Program-made: the position numbers and the translations under genes
Notes under the pieces: model-generated
The model's input: only the letters and a program-made list of their open reading frames with translations
The model's database searches: none
Told to the model about the DNA's origin: nothing
In this document: piece by piece, positions 7,772 to 16,158 of the stretch
Position numbering within the stretch: the stretch's first letter is position 1
Layout: the number at the start of each line of letters is the position of its first letter
DNA from: Actinacidiphila glaucinigra
GTDB lineage: Bacteria; Actinomycetota; Actinomycetes; Streptomycetales; Streptomycetaceae
Direction of reading: 5' to 3'
NCBI RefSeq assembly: GCF_900188405.1
Contig: NZ_FZOF01000009.1
Coordinates: 124,001 to 188,000, forward strand
Length of the DNA stretch: 64,000 bases

Positions 7772-8707
7772 ATGGCACTCATCGGCAACTCTGATCTCGA
7801 CGTCTCCCCCCTCTGTCTCGGCGGCAACGTCTTCGGCTGGACCGCGGACGAGGCGACCTCCTTCGAGGTGCTGGACTCCTACACGGAGGCGGGCGGCAAC
7901 TTCGTCGACACCGCGGACGTGTACTCGGCCTGGGTCCCGGGCCACAGCGGCGGGGAGTCCGAGACCGTGATCGGCTCCTGGCTCGCCAAGCGCGGCCGCC
8001 GCGACGACGTCGTCGTCGCCACCAAGGTCGCCTCCCACCCCGACTTCAAGGGCCTGAAGGCCGCGACGGTCAAGGCCGCCGCGGAGGAGTCGCTGCGCCG
8101 GCTGGGCACCGACCGGATCGACCTCTACTACACGCACTACGACGACCCCGAGACCCCGGTCGAGGAGATCGTCACCGCTCTGGACGGGCTGGTCCGCGAG
8201 GGCAAGGTCCGCCACGTCGCGGCCTCCAACATCAGCCCCGAGCGGCTGGCGGCCTCGCTGGAGTTCGCCGACCGCGAGGGCCTGACCAAGTACGTGGCGC
8301 TGCAGCAGCACTACAACCTGGTGGAGCGCGAGGGGTACGAAGGTCCGCTGCGCGAGGTCGTCGAGGCGCACGGTCTCGCCTCCGTGCCGTACTTCGGTCT
8401 GGCGCGGGGCTTCCTCACCGGCAAGTACCGGCCCGGCGTCACGGTGGACAGCCCCCGGGCGGAGGGCGCGGGCGCCTACCTGGGGTCGGAGCGCGGGCCG
8501 CGGGTGCTGGCCGCGCTGGACGAGGTCGCGGCGGCGCACGGCGTGGAGCCGGCGAGCGTCGCGCTGGCCTGGCTGCGGTCGCAGCCGACCGTCGTGGCGC
8601 CGATCGCCAGCGCCCGTACGCCCGGGCAGCTGACCGCGCTGCTGGCCTCGATGGCCCTGGAGCTGACCGCCGCGGAGCTGGAGCAGCTCACCACGGCATC
8701 TGTCTGA
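7772..8707 (+). CDS. Aldo/keto reductase
   Basis: A 311-residue NAD(P)H-dependent aldo/keto reductase (TIM barrel). Visible active-site elements are Asp/Tyr in NFVDTADVYSAW, Lys in VATKVASH and His in YYTHYDDPET, plus the cofactor end APIASARTPGQL. The N-terminus MALIGNSDLDVSPLCLGGN is typical of the YajO/YdjG-like group acting on small aldehydes and ketones; the substrate is not predictable. The ATG at 7772 matches the family start; upstream in-frame codons overlap the promoter of the divergent small gene. It is followed by a very strong terminator. Confidence 0.9.
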   Translation: MALIGNSDLDVSPLCLGGNVFGWTADEATSFEVLDSYTEAGGNFVDTADVYSAWVPGHSGGESETVIGSWLAKRGRRDDVVVATKVASHPDFKGLKAATVKAAAEESLRRLGTDRIDLYYTHYDDPETPVEEIVTALDGLVREGKVRHVAASNISPERLAASLEFADREGLTKYVALQQHYNLVEREGYEGPLREVVEAHGLASVPYFGLARGFLTGKYRPGVTVDSPRAEGAGAYLGSERGPRVLAALDEVAAAHGVEPASVALAWLRSQPTVVAPIASARTPGQLTALLASMALELTAAELEQLTTASV

Positions 8708-8724
8708 CCTGCGGCTTTTATCCG

Positions 8725-8763
8725 ACGACCCGCCTCCTTGACCGGAGGCGGGTCGTTCCTTTT
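8725..8763 (+). terminator. Rho-independent terminator after aldo/keto reductase
   Basis: A perfect 13-bp stem (8725-8737 with 8744-8756, loop TTGACC) is followed by the T-rich run TCCTTTT (8757-8763). Confidence 0.92.
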
Positions 8764-8785
8764 GGAGGTTTTTACCCGAAAGAAT

Positions 8786-8828
8786 TTGCCTGCAGCAACC
8801 AACGTTCCTAAGGTTGCTTGAGGCAACC
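8786..8828 (+). promoter_or_regulatory. Operator cluster of TTGC/GCAA half-sites (MarR autoregulation)
   Basis: GGTTGC-TTGAG-GCAACC (8812-8828) is a perfect 6+5+6 inverted repeat. A further GCAACC at 8795-8800 and TTGC at 8786-8789 make two more inverted pairs with it. The cluster lies 25-70 nt before the MarR-family gene, the usual place for a MarR operator controlling a regulator-exporter operon. It is probably released by a ligand that the downstream MFS pump exports (inference). Confidence 0.7.
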
Positions 8829-8853
8829 AACAAGGGTCGGGAAGCGAGGCGCC

Positions 8854-9309
8854 ATGGCAACGCAGGAGCAGTTCGCGGAACTCGCGAGCCAGCTGCGCGC
8901 GATCCCGGTGGTCGCCCGCGAACTCAGCCGGGCCTGTCCACCGCAGTGCCCGCCGGCATCGCTCGGCGTGCTCTCGGTGATCAGCCGCCACGGCGAGCTC
9001 CGGATGAGCCGGCTGGCCGAGCTGCTGGAGGTCGACATGTCCGTCACCAGCAGACACGTGGCCCACCTCGCCGAGCGCGGCTGGATCGACCGGCTCCCCG
9101 ACCCGCACGACAAGCGGTCGCGGTTGCTGCGCCTGACCCCCGGGGGCGCGGACATGCTGCGCGCCGCCCAGGACGGGGTCGCCGAGGCGCTGGCCCACCA
9201 CCTGAGGGACTGGCCGGACGAGGACGTCACCGAGTTCTCCCGGCTGCTGGACCGGCTGCGCAGGGACTTCGCCGCCGACTGCCGCCCCCGTACACATTCC
9301 ACGACGTGA
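8854..9309 (+). CDS. MarR family transcriptional regulator
   Basis: A 151-residue MarR-type repressor. The winged helix-turn-helix spans about residues 48-110: RMSRLAELLEVDMSVTSRHV is the HTH, and LPDPHDKRSRLLRLTPGG is the wing with the conserved Asp-x-Arg pattern. The flanking helices form the dimer interface. The ATG at 8854 was chosen for its nearby GCGAGG; upstream codons in frame overlap the operator. The exporter gene starts 11 nt after the stop, so the two form an operon, presumably repressed by this protein at 8786-8828. Paired Cys near residue 29-33 (RACPPQCPP) could give redox sensitivity; that is speculation. Confidence 0.9.
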   Translation: MATQEQFAELASQLRAIPVVARELSRACPPQCPPASLGVLSVISRHGELRMSRLAELLEVDMSVTSRHVAHLAERGWIDRLPDPHDKRSRLLRLTPGGADMLRAAQDGVAEALAHHLRDWPDEDVTEFSRLLDRLRRDFAADCRPRTHSTT

Positions 9310-9320
9310 AGAGGATGACG

Positions 9321-11825
9321 ATGGCAACAACCGCATCACCGGCCGGTGTGCGGGGGACCGATGCCCACGCAGGACACGCGGCCCCCATGTCGCACCGGCA
9401 GATCGTACGGGCCCTGACAGGGCTGATCCTCGGCTTGTTCGTGGCGATCCTGTCGTCCACGATCGTCTCCAACGCCCTGCCGAAGATCATCTCCGATCTG
9501 CACGGCGGGCAGAGCGCCTACACCTGGGTCGTCACCGCGGCCCTGCTCTCCACCACCGCGACCACCCCGCTGTGGGGCAAGCTCTCGGACCTGTTCAGCA
9601 AGAAGCTGCTGGTCCAGCTGGCGCTGGTGATCTACGTGGTGGGCTCGCTCGTCGCGGGTCTGTCGCAGAACGCCGGCATGCTCATCGCCTGCCGTGTCGT
9701 CCAGGGCATCGGCGCCGGCGGTCTGACCGCGCTGACCCAGGTGATCATGGCCGCGATGATCTCTCCGCGGGAGCGCGGCCGGTACAGCGGCTACCTCGGT
9801 GCGGCCTTCGCGCTGGGCACCGTCGGCGGCCCGCTGCTCGGCGGCGTCATCGTCGACACCGACTGGCTCGGCTGGCGCTGGTGCTTCTACGTCGGCGTGC
9901 CCTTCGCGATCATCGCGCTGATCGTGCTGCAGAAGACCCTGCACCTGCCGGTCGCCAGGCGCCGGGTCAAGGTCGACTGGGCGGGTGCCTTCTTCGTCAC
10001 CGCCGCCGTCAGCCTGCTGCTGGTCTGGGTCACCTTCGCCGGCGACAAGTACGACTGGATCTCCTGGCAGACCTACGCGATGCTCGCGGGCGCGCTGCTG
10101 CTCGTCCTGGTCTTCGTCCTGGTCGAGTCCCGCGCGAGCGAGCCGATCATGCCGCTGCGGCTGTTCCGCAACAAGACCATCAGCCTCACCTCGGTCGCCT
10201 CGATGTTCGTCGGCACCGGGATGTTCGGCAGCACGGTCTTCCTCAGCCAGTACTTCCAGCTGGCGCGGGGCGAGTCGCCGACGATGTCCGGCGTCATGAC
10301 CATCCCGCTGATCGCCGGTCTCTTCCTCTCCTCCACGGTCTCCGGCCTGATCATCACCCGCACCGGCCGCTGGAAGGCGTTCCTGGTCTCCGGCGGAGTG
10401 CTGCTCACCGGCGGCCTCGCCCTGCTGGGCTCGATGCGCTCCGACACCCCGTACTGGCACCTGGCGCTCTTCATGGCGCTGCTGGGCCTCGGCGTCGGGA
10501 TGATGCTGCAGAACCTGGTGCTCGCCGTGCAGAACCAGGTCGGCGCCGCCGACCTCGGTGCCGCCAGTTCCGTCGTCACCTTCTTCCGCACCCTCGGTGG
10601 CGCGATCGGCGTCTCCGCGCTGGGCGCGGTGCTCGGCAACCGCGTGACGCACTACGTCGCGGACGGCCTGGCCGCCCTGGGCGTGAAGTCCACCGGCGAG
10701 TCCGCCGGCGCCATCCCGGACCTGGCCACGCTGCCCGCGCCGGTCCGCCACGTCGTGGAGAGCGCGTACGGCCACGGGGCCGGCGACGTCTTCCTGGTGG
10801 CGGCCCCGGTGGCGTTCCTCGCGCTGCTGCTGGTGATCTTCATCAAGGAAGTACCGCTCAAGACCGCGAGCGGTCTGCAGCAGGCGGCCGGCGTCCCCGG
10901 CCACGCCGAGCAGACTTCGGCCGTACCGGCCCAGGCCTCCGCGGCCGAGACCCTCGCCGAAACCGCGGCCGAGACCGCCGAGGCGGTCGGCGTGGCCGCG
11001 CCGGTGATCCCGCTGCCGGCCGAGGGCACCGCGATCCACGGCCAGGTGCGCGGCTCCGAGGGCGCGGGCGTCGAACGGGCCACGCTCACCCTGATCTCGC
11101 TCACCGGCCGCCAGCTCGGCCGCGCCTCCACCCGCGCGGACGGCGGCTACGAGCTGATCGCGCCCGGCGCCGGCTCGTACGTCCTCATCGCCGCCGCCGA
11201 CGGCCACCAGCCGCAGGCCTCCACCGTGGTGGTCGGCGAGGAACCCGTCCCGTACGACGTGGTCCTGGCCGGCACCAGCGGGCTCAGCGGCACCGTGGTC
11301 GCCGAGGCGACCGGCATACCCGTCGCGGGCGCCATGGTCGTGGTGACCGACGTCCGAGGCGAGGTCCTGGCCACCGGCGGCACCGGCGCCGACGGCGCGT
11401 TCGGCTTCGAGGACCTGCCGGCGGGCGACTTCACCCTGGCCGTCAACGCCACCGGCTACCGGCCGGCCGCACTGCCGGTCGAGGTCGCGGGCAACGGCCC
11501 GACCCACGTCGAGGTCCCGCTCCGCGCCGGAGCCCGACTGCAGGGCACCGTGCTCGGCGGCACCGCGCGGACGCCGCTCCCGGAGGCCCGCGTCACCCTG
11601 ATCGACGCGGCCGGGAACGTGGTGGCGACCGCCACCACCGGCGCCGACGGCGCGTACGCCTTCGGCGACCTGGACGCCGGCGAGTACTCGCTGGTCGCCG
11701 GCGGCTACCCGCCGGTGGCCACCCAGGTCACCGTCGGCAACGGCGCCGCGGCCGGTCCTGAGGCCGGTTCCGAGGCCGGTTCCGCGGAGGGCTTCGACGT
11801 CGAACTGAAGCACCCCGAGGGGTGA
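9321..11825 (+). CDS. DHA2-type MFS exporter fused to three carboxypeptidase-regulatory-like domains
   Basis: An 834-residue fusion. Residues 25-520 are a 14-helix DHA2 (EmrB/QacA) drug:H+ antiporter with motif A GKLSDLFSKK after TM2 and motif C ALGTVGGPLLGG in TM5. A polar Ala/Glu linker follows, then three tandem beta-sandwich repeats of the CarboxypepD_reg type starting near 569 (IHGQVRGSEGAGVERATLTL), 652 (LSGTVVAEATGIPVAGAMVV) and 738 (LQGTVLGGTARTPLPEARVT), each ending in a G-[TR]-x-A-D-G-x-[YF] turn. DHA2 pumps are normally about 480-520 residues, so the 260-residue tail is extra. The ATG at 9321 has GAAGAGG at 6-nt spacing; ATG 9315 is too close. It is cotranscribed with marR. A fourth copy of the domain opens the next gene. 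Confidence 0.88.
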   Translation: MATTASPAGVRGTDAHAGHAAPMSHRQIVRALTGLILGLFVAILSSTIVSNALPKIISDLHGGQSAYTWVVTAALLSTTATTPLWGKLSDLFSKKLLVQLALVIYVVGSLVAGLSQNAGMLIACRVVQGIGAGGLTALTQVIMAAMISPRERGRYSGYLGAAFALGTVGGPLLGGVIVDTDWLGWRWCFYVGVPFAIIALIVLQKTLHLPVARRRVKVDWAGAFFVTAAVSLLLVWVTFAGDKYDWISWQTYAMLAGALLLVLVFVLVESRASEPIMPLRLFRNKTISLTSVASMFVGTGMFGSTVFLSQYFQLARGESPTMSGVMTIPLIAGLFLSSTVSGLIITRTGRWKAFLVSGGVLLTGGLALLGSMRSDTPYWHLALFMALLGLGVGMMLQNLVLAVQNQVGAADLGAASSVVTFFRTLGGAIGVSALGAVLGNRVTHYVADGLAALGVKSTGESAGAIPDLATLPAPVRHVVESAYGHGAGDVFLVAAPVAFLALLLVIFIKEVPLKTASGLQQAAGVPGHAEQTSAVPAQASAAETLAETAAETAEAVGVAAPVIPLPAEGTAIHGQVRGSEGAGVERATLTLISLTGRQLGRASTRADGGYELIAPGAGSYVLIAAADGHQPQASTVVVGEEPVPYDVVLAGTSGLSGTVVAEATGIPVAGAMVVVTDVRGEVLATGGTGADGAFGFEDLPAGDFTLAVNATGYRPAALPVEVAGNGPTHVEVPLRAGARLQGTVLGGTARTPLPEARVTLIDAAGNVVATATTGADGAYAFGDLDAGEYSLVAGGYPPVATQVTVGNGAAAGPEAGSEAGSAEGFDVELKHPEG

Positions 11826-11971
11826 ACCATCGGCCGGTCCGTGCGCCGCGGAGACGCGCGGACCGGTGGACGGGGGACAAACGGGTCCGGTCGGGACGGC
11901 CGGGCAGGGGACGGCCGGGACCGTCCGGACCGGGCCCGGCCGGGGGAACGCACCGAAGGCGAGCGAGGTAC

Positions 11972-12805
11972 ATGGACACAAGGGCAGGAACCGGGCTGCG
12001 CGGGCGGATCCGGACGAAGGACGGCTGGGCGGTGGCGCACGCCGTCGTCACCGTCACCGACATGACCGGGCAGCAGATCGCGCGGGAGCCCGCGGACGCC
12101 GAGGGCGCCGTACGCACCGCGGCGCTGGCCCCCGGGGCGTACACCGTGATCGTGACGGCCGTGGGCTACCGCCCGGCCGCCGCGACGGCACTGGTGACGG
12201 CCTCCGGCTCGGCGGACCTCGGGACCCTGCTGCTGGACCGCGCGGGCGGCCCCGAACTGCCGCCGCCCGGACCGTGGACGATCGACCCGGCGCACTCCGA
12301 GGTCGGCGCGGTCGCCCAGCACCTGGGCCTGTCCAGCGTGCACGGCCGCTTTCGGACCTTCGCGGGCCGGATCGACGTCGCGGAGCAGGCGCTCGCGTCG
12401 TCCGTCGAGGCCGTGATCGACGCCGCGTCAATCGACACGGGGAACGGCACCCGCGACGAGCACCTGCGCTCCGCCGACTTCCTCGACGTCCGCGAGCACC
12501 CGACCGTCACCTACCGCAGCACCTCGCTGGAGCCGGCCGGCGCCGACCGGTGGACCGTCCACGGGGAGCTGACGATGCGCGGCGTCACCCGTCCCGTCGA
12601 CCTGGACCTCGCCTGCCTGGGCACCGGGCCGGACCCCTGGGGCGGCGTGCGCGCCGCCTTCCGCGCCACGGCGGAACTGCGCCGCGAGGACTTCGCGATG
12701 AACTGGAACCAGGTCGTCCGGGCCGGCATCGCCACCATGGGGACGACGCTCAGGGTCACCCTCGACATCCAGGCGGTCCAGGGGACGGCCCTCCCCGCCG
12801 GATGA
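11972..12805 (+). CDS. YceI family protein with N-terminal carboxypeptidase-regulatory-like domain
   Basis: A 277-residue protein. Residues 1-80 are a beta-sandwich like the exporter's tail repeats (GLRGRIRTKDGWAVAHAVVT ... APGAYTVIVTAVGYRP). Residues 96-270 are a YceI domain: WTIDPAHSEVG, ASIDTGNGTRDEHLRSADFL, LTMRGVTRPVDL. YceI proteins are lipocalin-like barrels that bind long polyprenoid or amide lipids. There is no signal peptide. The ATG at 11972 has GCGAGG at 3-4 nt; upstream frame is open but lacks a start signal. The gene lies 146 nt after the exporter and may belong to the same regulon, the barrel binding a hydrophobic ligand for the pump (inference). Confidence 0.87.
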   Translation: MDTRAGTGLRGRIRTKDGWAVAHAVVTVTDMTGQQIAREPADAEGAVRTAALAPGAYTVIVTAVGYRPAAATALVTASGSADLGTLLLDRAGGPELPPPGPWTIDPAHSEVGAVAQHLGLSSVHGRFRTFAGRIDVAEQALASSVEAVIDAASIDTGNGTRDEHLRSADFLDVREHPTVTYRSTSLEPAGADRWTVHGELTMRGVTRPVDLDLACLGTGPDPWGGVRAAFRATAELRREDFAMNWNQVVRAGIATMGTTLRVTLDIQAVQGTALPAG

Positions 12806-12830
12806 CCGCGGGCCGCATAGGCTGCCGTCC

Positions 12831-13301
12831 ATGGCTGCCAACATCGCGACCAACACCAGCGTCCAGCTCGACCAGTTGCTGGAATTCGTACGACCGCGCC
12901 ACCGCGCCCTGCTGCTGACCACCCGCGCCGACGGCCGCCCCCAGGGCTCCCCCGTCACCTGCGGGGTCGACGACGCGGGGCGCCTGGTCGTCTCGACCTA
13001 CCCCGAACGGGCCAAGGCCCGCAACGCCCGCCGCGACCCGCGGGCCTCGGTCATCGTCCTGTCGGACGAGTGGGACGGCCCCTGGGTGCAGGTCGACGGC
13101 ACCGCCGAGGTCATCGACTCCCCCGACTCCGTCGAGCCCCTGGTGGAGTACTACCGCAACATCGCGGGCGAGCACCCGAACTGGGACGAGTACCGCGCGG
13201 CCATGGTCAGGCAGGGCAAGTCCCTGGTCCGCGTGACCCCCGAGCACTGGGGCCCCATCGCCACGGGCGGCTTCCCGGCGCGGCTGGCCCCGAAGGACTA
13301 G
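12831..13301 (+). CDS. PPOX-class F420-dependent flavin/deazaflavin oxidoreductase
   Basis: A 156-residue split-barrel (pyridoxamine-phosphate-oxidase-like) protein. The signature is RALLLTTRADGRPQGSPVTC (26-45), then DDAGRLVVSTYPERAKARNA and VQVDGTAEVID. This branch (TIGR03618-like) mostly uses F420 in actinobacteria; the substrate is unknown. TAGGCT (12818-12823) ends 7 nt before the ATG and no Shine-Dalgarno is visible, so the message is probably leaderless. It is convergent with the response regulator across a GC hairpin. Confidence 0.88.
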   Translation: MAANIATNTSVQLDQLLEFVRPRHRALLLTTRADGRPQGSPVTCGVDDAGRLVVSTYPERAKARNARRDPRASVIVLSDEWDGPWVQVDGTAEVIDSPDSVEPLVEYYRNIAGEHPNWDEYRAAMVRQGKSLVRVTPEHWGPIATGGFPARLAPKD

Positions 13302-13309
13302 AGCCGGCC

Positions 13310-13350
13310 CCGGCGCCCCCTGCCCGTCCCGCGACCGCGGGGGGCGCCGG
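13310..13350. terminator. Hairpin between PPOX and response regulator genes
   Basis: Arms CCGGCGCCCCC (13310-13320) and GGGGGCGCCGG (13340-13350), 11 bp perfect, 19-nt loop; serves both convergent genes. Confidence 0.7.
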
Positions 13351-13360
13351 CTGGGACGGC

Positions 13361-14101
13361 TCAGACCGCTTCGCCCGGTTTGATCAGGTAGCCGGCGCCG
13401 CGCCGGGTGTGGATCATCGGGGGCCGGCCCACGTCGATCTTCTTGCGCAGGTAGGAGATGTAGAGCTCGACGACGTTGGCCTGACCCCCGAAGTCGTAGG
13501 ACCAGACGCGGTCGAGGATCTGCGCCTTGCTCAGCACCCGGCGCGGATTGCGCATCAGGTACCGCAGCAGCTCGAACTCGGTCGCCGTGAGATGTATGCC
13601 CTGGCCGCCGCGGCTGACCTCGTGGCTGTCCTCGTCGAGCACGAGGTCGCCCACGACCAGCAGCGAGTCCTGGCGGACGGCGGCCGCCCCCGCCCGGCGC
13701 AGCAGTCCGCGCAGCCGGGCCACGACCTCCTCCAGGCCGAACGGCTTGGTGACGAAGTCGTCCCCGCCCGCGGTGAGGCCCGCGATGCGGTCCTCGACGG
13801 CGTCCTTGGCGGTGACGAACAGCACCGGCACGTCCGGCAGTTCGCGGCGCAGCCGGGCCAGGACCGCGGGCCCGTCCATGTCGGGCAGCATGACGTCGAG
13901 GACCACGGCGTCCGGTCGCAGCTCGCGCGCGGTGCGCAGCGCGTCGGAGCCGGTGTGTTCGGTGGTGACGTCCCAGCCCTCGTAGCGCAGGGCCATGGAG
14001 AGCAGGTCGGCGAGGTCGTTCTCGTCGTCGACGACGAGCACCCGGACGGGCGAGCCGTCGGGGCGTGTGAGGTCGGCGGCGGGGGAGGGAGACGCGGTCA
14101 T
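13361..14101 (-). CDS. OmpR/PhoB-type response regulator (orphan)
   Basis: A 246-residue response regulator. The receiver is at about 18-135 with acid pocket DDEND (25-26), phospho-acceptor Asp69 in VVLDVMLPDMDG, Thr in LFVTAKD and Lys120 in FVTKPFG. The C-terminal winged helix is at about 150-240 (LTATEFELLRYLMRNPRRVL, VVELYISYLRKKID, RRGAGYLIKPGE). All phosphorylation residues are intact. No histidine kinase gene adjoins: downstream is the convergent PPOX gene and upstream a divergent LLM oxidoreductase. In S. coelicolor I recall the counterpart (SCO4020) next to a kinase (SCO4021), so a partner may have been lost or moved. The first 17 residues are a Pro/Ser-rich extension. Confidence 0.92.
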   Translation of the reverse strand: MTASPSPAADLTRPDGSPVRVLVVDDENDLADLLSMALRYEGWDVTTEHTGSDALRTARELRPDAVVLDVMLPDMDGPAVLARLRRELPDVPVLFVTAKDAVEDRIAGLTAGGDDFVTKPFGLEEVVARLRGLLRRAGAAAVRQDSLLVVGDLVLDEDSHEVSRGGQGIHLTATEFELLRYLMRNPRRVLSKAQILDRVWSYDFGGQANVVELYISYLRKKIDVGRPPMIHTRRGAGYLIKPGEAV

Positions 14102-14311
14102 GCCCGCATCCTGTGCGCCGCCCCTGAGAACACCCTTTCCGCCGTCTGTGATTTCCCTGAGAATCGCCTGTCGAGGGATCTTCCGCGGGGCCGGTACACC
14201 ACCCTGACGCGCCGCCGGGCGGGGAATGCGCGGGCCGCGGACCGCGTTTTGCTACGAAGGACGTCGAACTTCAGTCGAACTTCACACGGACTTCGTGGCG
14301 GGAGAAGACCC

Positions 14312-15193
14312 ATGAGCGACAGCCGGACGCCGGCGATCGGACGCTACGGCCTGTGGAGCGGCGGGCTACGCGACCCCGACCCGGCTCGCGCGGCCGAACT
14401 CGCCGAGACCGCCGCCGAACTGGAGGAACTGGGGTACGGCGCCCTCTGGCTCGGCGGCAGCAGCGGCGTCGAGCACGCGGCCCCCCTGATCGAGGCCACC
14501 TCCTCGATCACCGTCGCGACCGGCATCCTCAGCATCTGGCAGTACGGGGCCGAGGACACCGCCGCCCGCCAGGCCACGCTCGAGGCGGCCCACCCCGGGC
14601 GCTTCCTCCTGGGGATCGGCGTGAGCCACGCCCGCCTCGTCGAGCAGTACAAGCGCCCGTACGCCGCGATGACCGGCTATCTCGACGAGTTGGACGCCGC
14701 CGGTGCGCCGGCCGGGAAGCGGGTGCTCGCCGCCCTGGGCCCGCGGATGCTGGAACTCGCCCGCGACCGCTCGGCGGGCGCCCACCCGTACCTGGTCACC
14801 GTCGAGCACACCGCCGAGGCACGCGCCACGCTGGGCGAAGGGCCCCTGCTGGCACCGGAGTTCACGGTCATCCTGGAGACCGACCCGACGCGGGCCCGCG
14901 AGACCGCCAGGGAGATGCTGGCGTTCTACCTGACGCTCCCCAACTACACGGGCAACTGGTTGCGCCTGGGCTTCGACGAGGACGACCTCACCGACGGGGG
15001 CAGCGACCGCCTGGTCGACGCGCTCTTCGGCTGGGGCGACGAGGAGCGGGTCCGGCAGCGGATCGACGCCTTCCTCGACGCGGGTGCCGACCACGTCGCC
15101 GTCCAGGTGCTGGCCTCGGGTGAGGACCGGTCCGGACTGCCGCGCGAGCAGTGGCGCAGGCTGGCGGCGGCACTGAAGCCCGCCGGTCACTGA
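14312..15193 (+). CDS. LLM-class (luciferase-like) F420-dependent oxidoreductase
   Basis: A 293-residue TIM-barrel oxidoreductase of the luciferase-like family, TIGR03620-type by its opening GRYGLWSGGLRD and the strand SITVATGILSIWQYGAEDTA, followed by HPGRFLLGIGVSHARLV. Such enzymes transfer hydride between F420 and an unknown substrate. The ATG at 14312 has GGGAGAAG at about 4 nt. The 210-nt divergent region upstream serves both this gene and the response regulator. Confidence 0.88.
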   Translation: MSDSRTPAIGRYGLWSGGLRDPDPARAAELAETAAELEELGYGALWLGGSSGVEHAAPLIEATSSITVATGILSIWQYGAEDTAARQATLEAAHPGRFLLGIGVSHARLVEQYKRPYAAMTGYLDELDAAGAPAGKRVLAALGPRMLELARDRSAGAHPYLVTVEHTAEARATLGEGPLLAPEFTVILETDPTRARETAREMLAFYLTLPNYTGNWLRLGFDEDDLTDGGSDRLVDALFGWGDEERVRQRIDAFLDAGADHVAVQVLASGEDRSGLPREQWRRLAAALKPAGH

Positions 15194-15303
15194 CGGTCCG
15201 CCCGGAGGCAACCGGCGACATCCCACCGAACAGGAACGGAACGCTCCGCTCAAAGGCGTTCAGCGCCCGGCCGCCTCACGGGGCCGGGCGTATGTTCGGC
15301 CCC

Positions 15304-16143
15304 ATGGACAGCGGCACCGTGCCCCGCACCGTCCCGGTCGACCGCATGGCGTCCGGCGACCACGCCTGCCTGGGCTTCCAGGACGAGGACGACCGCTGGG
15401 AGATCCGCGCCGCCTTCACCGCGATCGGCCTGGCCCGCGGCGAACGCGTGCTGCTCCTCACCGGCCCCGGCACACCCCCGGCCGAGGCCGTCACCCGCCT
15501 CACCGCGCAGGGCATCCGCGCCGCCGAGGCGATGCGTCACAGCGCGCTCGTCATCACCCCCGCGGTACCCGGCTACGACACGGCCGCCGCCTGGACCGCG
15601 GCGACGAACGCCGCCCACGGACAGGGCTTCTCCGGCCTCCGGGTCGCCGGCGACATGTCCTGGGCACTGGGTCCCGGCCTCGACCGCGACCGCCTGCTCG
15701 GCCACGAGGCCGCCATGACCCCGCTCCTCGCGGACCTCGGCCTCACCGCCATCTGCGAGTACGACCAGCGGCGCTGCGCCGCCTCGCTCCTCGACCGGGT
15801 CCGGGCCGCCCACCCGGTCTGCGTACGCCCGCGCCACGGCTCCCTGCGCGCGGAGCACGCCGGCGGCACCCTGGCCCTCCGCGGCGACGCCGATCTCGCC
15901 ACCCGCGACGACTTCGAACTGGCCGTCCGTCACGCCTTCGCGGCGCCCTCCGGCCCGCCGTGCCGGGTCGACCTCACCCGGCTGTCCTTCATCGACGCCC
16001 GCTGCGCATCCGTCCTGATCCGCCACGTGGCGTCCCTCGGCCCCGCCGACCGCGTCACCATCCGCTGCCCGCGACTGCACGCGCGCACCCTGCGGCTCTG
16101 CGGCGCGGCCGAGGTCCCCCAGCTCCTCCTCGAGGAGACCTGA
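15304..16143 (+). CDS. MEDS domain plus STAS domain regulator (anti-anti-sigma type)
   Basis: A 279-residue two-domain protein. Residues 12-175 are a MEDS (DcmR-type sensory) domain: GDHACLGFQDEDDRWEIRAA, GERVLLLTGPG and GLRVAGDMSWALG. Residues 188-275 are a STAS fold (GTLALRGDADLATRDDFELA, CRVDLTRLSFIDARCASVLI). STAS proteins antagonise HATPase anti-sigma kinases; the acceptor Ser/Thr normally lies in the D-[LM]-[ST]-x-[LIV]-D-[ST]-x-G loop, which here reads LSFIDARCAS, with Ala-Arg-Cys in place of the usual Ser/Thr-x-Gly, so phosphorylation control is doubtful. TATGTT ends 7 nt before ATG 15304 (leaderless), which argues for that start over ATG 15292. Confidence 0.8.
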   Translation: MDSGTVPRTVPVDRMASGDHACLGFQDEDDRWEIRAAFTAIGLARGERVLLLTGPGTPPAEAVTRLTAQGIRAAEAMRHSALVITPAVPGYDTAAAWTAATNAAHGQGFSGLRVAGDMSWALGPGLDRDRLLGHEAAMTPLLADLGLTAICEYDQRRCAASLLDRVRAAHPVCVRPRHGSLRAEHAGGTLALRGDADLATRDDFELAVRHAFAAPSGPPCRVDLTRLSFIDARCASVLIRHVASLGPADRVTIRCPRLHARTLRLCGAAEVPQLLLEET

Positions 16144-16158
16144 ACCCCCGGCCCGGTG

